From: Rhinolophus ferrumequinum
Lineage: Eukaryota; Chordata; Mammalia; Chiroptera; Rhinolophidae
Length of the DNA: 64,000 nt
NCBI RefSeq assembly: GCF_004115265.2
Contig: NC_046305.1
Coordinates: 41,326,187 to 41,390,186 of the forward strand
Direction: 5' to 3'
This document shows positions 59,077 to 64,000 of this stretch, in pieces (position 1 is the first letter of the stretch; every line of letters begins with the position of its first letter). The translations under genes were made by a program, and so were the position numbers. The notes below the pieces were generated by a model, which ran no database searches, was not told the origin of the DNA, and was given only the letters and a program-made list of their open reading frames with translations.

Positions 59077-59259
59077 CAGGGCAGCAGGATGGCTCAGTTG
59101 GTTAGAGCGCGAGCTGTTAACAACAAGGTTGCTGGTTCAATTCATGCAGGGGATGGTGGGCTACGCCCCCTGCAACTAGACTGAAGGACAACAACTTGGA
59201 GCTGATGGGCCCTGGAGAAACACACCGTTCCCTAATATTCCCCAATTTAAAAAAAAAAT
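59077..59259 (+). mobile_element. Ves-type bat SINE
   Basis: A tRNA-derived SINE with an A box (GGCTCAGTTGGTTAGAGCGC, 59091-59110) and a B box (GGTTCAATTC, 59134-59143), followed by the Ves body 'gggatggtgggctacgccccctgcaactag', 'aaggacaacaacttgg' and an A-rich tail. Perfect 11-bp AGTGAGATTTT duplications flank it (59066-59076 and 59260-59270). Ves elements are confined to bats, so this is the main taxonomic clue in the window. The insertion looks fairly young. Confidence 0.92.
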
Positions 59260-59439
59260 AGTGAGATTTTTAGTGAAAGTATAATTAACATGGTTTTATA
59301 GCAGTACAAAATTAAGAATTTAATGGTGGTAAAAGTCGATTGAATTGAAAAGGAAAAAAGAGTCGATGTGAAAGATATTCTGAGGAAAAAATTGATAGAA
59401 CTTGTGAAAGAGTAGCAGGAGAGTATAGCAGTTAAGAGT

Positions 59440-59548
59440 CTGAATTTGTGCTGTCTGTGCGCGGTTGCCACCCAGTCACATGTGGGTTTTGAGCACCTGA
59501 GATGTGGCTAGTGGTACATGTCAGATTTGGAAGACAGTGCAGTAAGTA
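59440..59548 (-). mobile_element. MER5A-like hAT fragment
   Basis: 'gttttgagcacctgagatgtggctagtggtacatgtcagatttggaagacagtgcag' matches one end of MER5A. The rest of the element is missing or beyond recognition. Confidence 0.55.
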
Positions 59549-59559
59549 CAGTACGCGTA

Positions 59560-60140
59560 ACATCATCACTAGGTTCTTAGAAACTGCGACTTGAAGCAAA
59601 ACGCTGGATAACAAACCCGTTTTACCACAGGCTAATTGATATAAACAAGAGTTAAGTTCCGAGGGCATATTTCTGGTTACAAAAGTATCACTGAACTTCT
59701 AAACAAAGACCCAAAACACTTCTAATATTAAACATTGAAACAAACATGAGCTATACATACATTTAAGAAAAACTACTAGAAACCACTAAGATAATGATTT
59801 TTCAACCTGCTTATTCTAGTTCAGGGTCGAGGGTGGCTGGAGCCCATTCTGGCAGCTCAGGGCCCCAGGTGGGCACCCACGCTGGACAGGACGCCCTTCC
59901 ATGTCAGGGCCACTCACACCCACACCCACACTCACTCAGATTGGGACAGTGTAGATGTGCCAGTTCACGTCATGCATATCTCTGGAATGTGGGAGGAAAA
60001 CGGAAAACCCAAGCACAACCCATGCAGACGTGAGGAAAACATACAAACTCCACACAGAATCAATTTCTTTTTTCTCATCATTAAGAACCAAATGATGTTG
60101 AACGGAATAACATTATTTGAGGACCAGCTATACAGAAAAA
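59560..60140. mobile_element. DNA-transposon-like element with the vertebrate-wide 'GTGGGAGGAAAA..AAACTCCACACAGA' block
   Basis: The right end ('aatgatgttgaacggaataacattatttgaggaccagctataca') and the left start ('ctaggttcttagaaactgcgacttgaagcaaaac') look like diverged inverted ends. The middle (59808-60060) runs 'tcagggtcgagggtggctggagcccattctggcagctcagggc', 'gtgggaggaaaacgg', 'atgcagacgtgaggaaaacatacaaactccacacaga', a text also familiar from repeats in fishes and other animals. No frame is usable. I do not know the family name; edges are approximate. Confidence 0.4.
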
Positions 60141-60319
60141 AGAATGTAAACTATCTCAATATTTTATACCGATTCCCTGTGGAAATGATAATGTTTTAGA
60201 TATTATCCAAATAAAATGTGTTAAAATTAATGTCACCTGTGTCTTTTTACTTTTTTAAATGTGCCTACTGGAAATTTTTAAATCTTGTATGTGACTCGTG
60301 TTGTGTTTCCATGAGACAG

Positions 60320-60550
60320 TGTTAGCCTGGGGTAATGGCCATGCAAGTCTGGCACCTGCACTCGAATACTAGTCACCATTCCAGCTACATTATGTGGGGC
60401 AAGATATTCACCTCTCTTCCCCTCAATTTTTCATCTGGAAAACAGAGATAATTTAGTTCTTTTATGGTCTTTTATGGTGTGGTGGAAGGATTAAGCAAAG
60501 CACTTTTGCATTGAATTAAGCATAGTGCTTCATAAATATGGTGCTTGTTA
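60320..60550 (+). repeat. MIR SINE
   Basis: 'ggccatgcaagtctggcacctgcactcgaatactagtcacc', 'cctctcttcccctcaatttttcatctggaaaacagagat' and 'catagtgcttcataaatatggtgcttgttac' follow the MIR order. Confidence 0.75.
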
Positions 60551-60689
60551 CTGTTTTATGATCTGTTTTTTAAAAACTAAACAGGAAATCATTCTAAGTC
60601 ATTAAATGGTTTTGTTTGACATCATTTTAATGGGGAACTGGATGAACTACCCTGGCTAATCTCTACTGCCAACACTTTCGCTTTGACCA

Positions 60690-62590
<1,901 letters not shown>

Positions 62591-62629
62591 TAATAAGTGA
62601 ATCATTACATGAGCTCCACTGATAGAATT

Positions 62630-62905
62630 TATTTAACCAATCCCCTGTTGTTGAACACATAGTTTATTTCTAACTTTCGGCTATTATGAACATTGCAAAG
62701 ATGAGTCTCTTTTTACATACACCTTTCAGCACATCTGTCATTATTTTCTGGGAATAAATTCCTAGAAATAAAATTGCTGGATGAGAGATCATTTTTAGGC
62801 TTCTCATTGTATTTCTAAATTGCTTTCCAAAAGTTTTTGTAATCAGTTACTAGTAGTGCATGAGATTTTTTTCTCCCTACCATCATCACAACACAGTTTT
62901 TTCTC
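62630..62905 (-). mobile_element. Old L1 fragment, antisense
   Basis: 'aaccaatcccctgttgttgaacacatagtttatttctaactttcggctattatgaacattgc' and 'tgggaataaattcctagaaataaaattgctggatgagagatc' are the reverse of an old L1 ORF2 end. It is diverged. Confidence 0.65.
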
Positions 62906-63204
62906 ATCTTTCCCAACTTTATAGCATAAAAAAAACCTCACTGTTATTTTAATATTCATTTCTTTTATTTCATTACTTTTGAGCATATTCCTTTTCTCTA
63001 CTTATTTCCATTCACTGTTTAAATTTATTTACTTATGTACTAATACATACCAAATATACATACACATATGTAAGCTATTAACTCACCACCCAATTTAGGA
63101 ACTAGACCATAATCCATGCTCACAAAGCTTCTTGAGGCTTATCCCCAGCTCCAGCCCCAGAGGTAACTGCTGTCCCAAATTTTGGTTTATGTTCCCTTAT
63201 CTTT

Positions 63205-63225
63205 TCTCTCTCTCTCTCTCTCTCC

Positions 63226-63270
<45 letters not shown>
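63205..63270 (+). repeat. (CT)n(AT)n microsatellite
   Basis: A CT run of about 20 bp passes through 'ccatatacat' into an AT run of about 38 bp. Confidence 0.92.
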
Positions 63271-63275
<5 letters not shown>

Positions 63276-63355
63276 AAACAAAAACTTTAGTTTTGTTTAT
63301 TTTTGACCTTTATAAAAAATATATTCATACTATATGTAGTCTTATAAGATTTGGT

Positions 63356-63376
63356 TTTGTTTGTTTGTTTGTTTTT
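63356..63376 (+). repeat. (GTTT)n repeat
   Basis: Four to five GTTT units in a T-rich stretch. Confidence 0.8.
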
Positions 63377-63469
63377 CCCCTCTTTCTTCTGCCTCTCCCC
63401 CCCACTCCGGTTCAAGCCATTGTTTCTCAGTCTAGTTGTGTAGGACACAGCTCCCTGGCCTACGCTGGT

Positions 63470-63935
63470 ATTATGAGCCTTGCGCCCCTGTAGGCTGACT
63501 GGGTGGTCCTTCTGGTCTGGAGCAGGTTGGCTGATCACTGTTAGGCCTTATGTGACTGTGGTTAGTTGGTGGGTTGACTGCAAGTTAGATGATGGAGGAT
63601 GGCCTTGCTCAGATGTCTGACAGTTGATAGGCTGTTGACTGGGGTCCCCAGGTTCTCTTCCAGGTGGCTTCTCATTCTCCAGCAGGCTAGTTTAGACTCA
63701 TTTATGCGCTCGTCTCAGAGTTCCAAGTGCAGTAAGAGAGCAAGCCCCAATGTGCAAGCTCTTTTCAAGCCTCTGCTTGTGTCATGTTTGCTAATGTCCT
63801 ATTGGCTAAATTAAGTCACATGCCATAAAACAGACTTCACCTCTTGATAGGAGGCCCTGCAAAGTCACATTCGAAGAGGTGAACATAGAGGGATGGAAGG
63901 AATTTGTTGCCATGTATACAGTATAGCACTGTAAA
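63470..63935 (+). repeat. Old interspersed repeat, same family as 30.87-31.48 kb
   Basis: 'gttggctgatcactgttaggcc', 'gatggccttgctcagatgtctgacagttgataggctgttgactggggtc', 'ctccagcaggctagtttagactc' and 'cacctcttgataggaggccctgcaaagtcacattcgaagagg' are familiar from a mammalian dispersed repeat. I cannot fix its family name. The plus-strand open stretch at 63599-63814 falls inside it and is not a gene. Confidence 0.55.
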
Positions 63936-64000
63936 AAAGCAGAGTTGATACAAATAACCACTCCAATTGACTTAGAGTTATAAATTTGGTTAAATGATGT

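Overview
The window is nuclear DNA from a placental mammal, most likely a bat. The sequence is mostly AT-rich intron and intergenic DNA with mammalian repeats (MIR, L2, old L1, MER5A, MaLR LTRs) and a few CpG islands marking promoters. The bat call rests on a Ves-type tRNA SINE with perfect target-site duplications at about 59.08-59.26 kb, plus young-looking nonautonomous DNA transposons (hAT and mariner MITEs).

The gene order matches the block known from human 1p13.3: WDR47 (-), TAF13 (-), TMEM167B (+), SCARNA2 (+), CFAP276/C1orf194 (-), ELAPOR1/KIAA1324 (+). From 1 to about 13.1 kb is 5' intron of WDR47, whose CpG-island promoter lies at about 12.4-13.6 kb; no WDR47 coding exon was found. 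TAF13 is complete (four coding exons, 124 aa, 22957-28882). TMEM167B is complete (three coding exons, 74 aa, 39134-41775). SCARNA2 is an independent TATA-driven gene at about 45431-45850 with guide segments complementary to U2 snRNA around G25 and C61. CFAP276 is complete (five coding exons, 171 aa, 47266-52874). ELAPOR1 contributes only its first coding exon (54064-54216); the rest of the window is its first intron.

Two retrocopies of host genes are present: a polyadenylated SNORD13 (U13) copy with 14-bp duplications inside a TAF13 intron, and a TMSB4X processed pseudogene at 35.63-36.28 kb. Four copies of a TA-flanked palindromic MITE, a 196-bp hAT MITE, a mariner MITE, a Tigger-like element, several fossil LTRs and long L2 copies make up much of the rest.

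The genes are not an operon. TAF13 acts in TFIID, TMEM167B in the early secretory pathway, SCARNA2 in U2 snRNA modification in Cajal bodies, WDR47 and CFAP276 in microtubule/ciliary biology, and ELAPOR1 in endosome-lysosome and secretory cells. A shared regulatory thread is visible: RFX-type X-boxes lie at the WDR47 CpG island and between CFAP276 and ELAPOR1. I found no sign of an unknown biological system; the points worth checking are regulatory sites, retrocopies and repeat structures.
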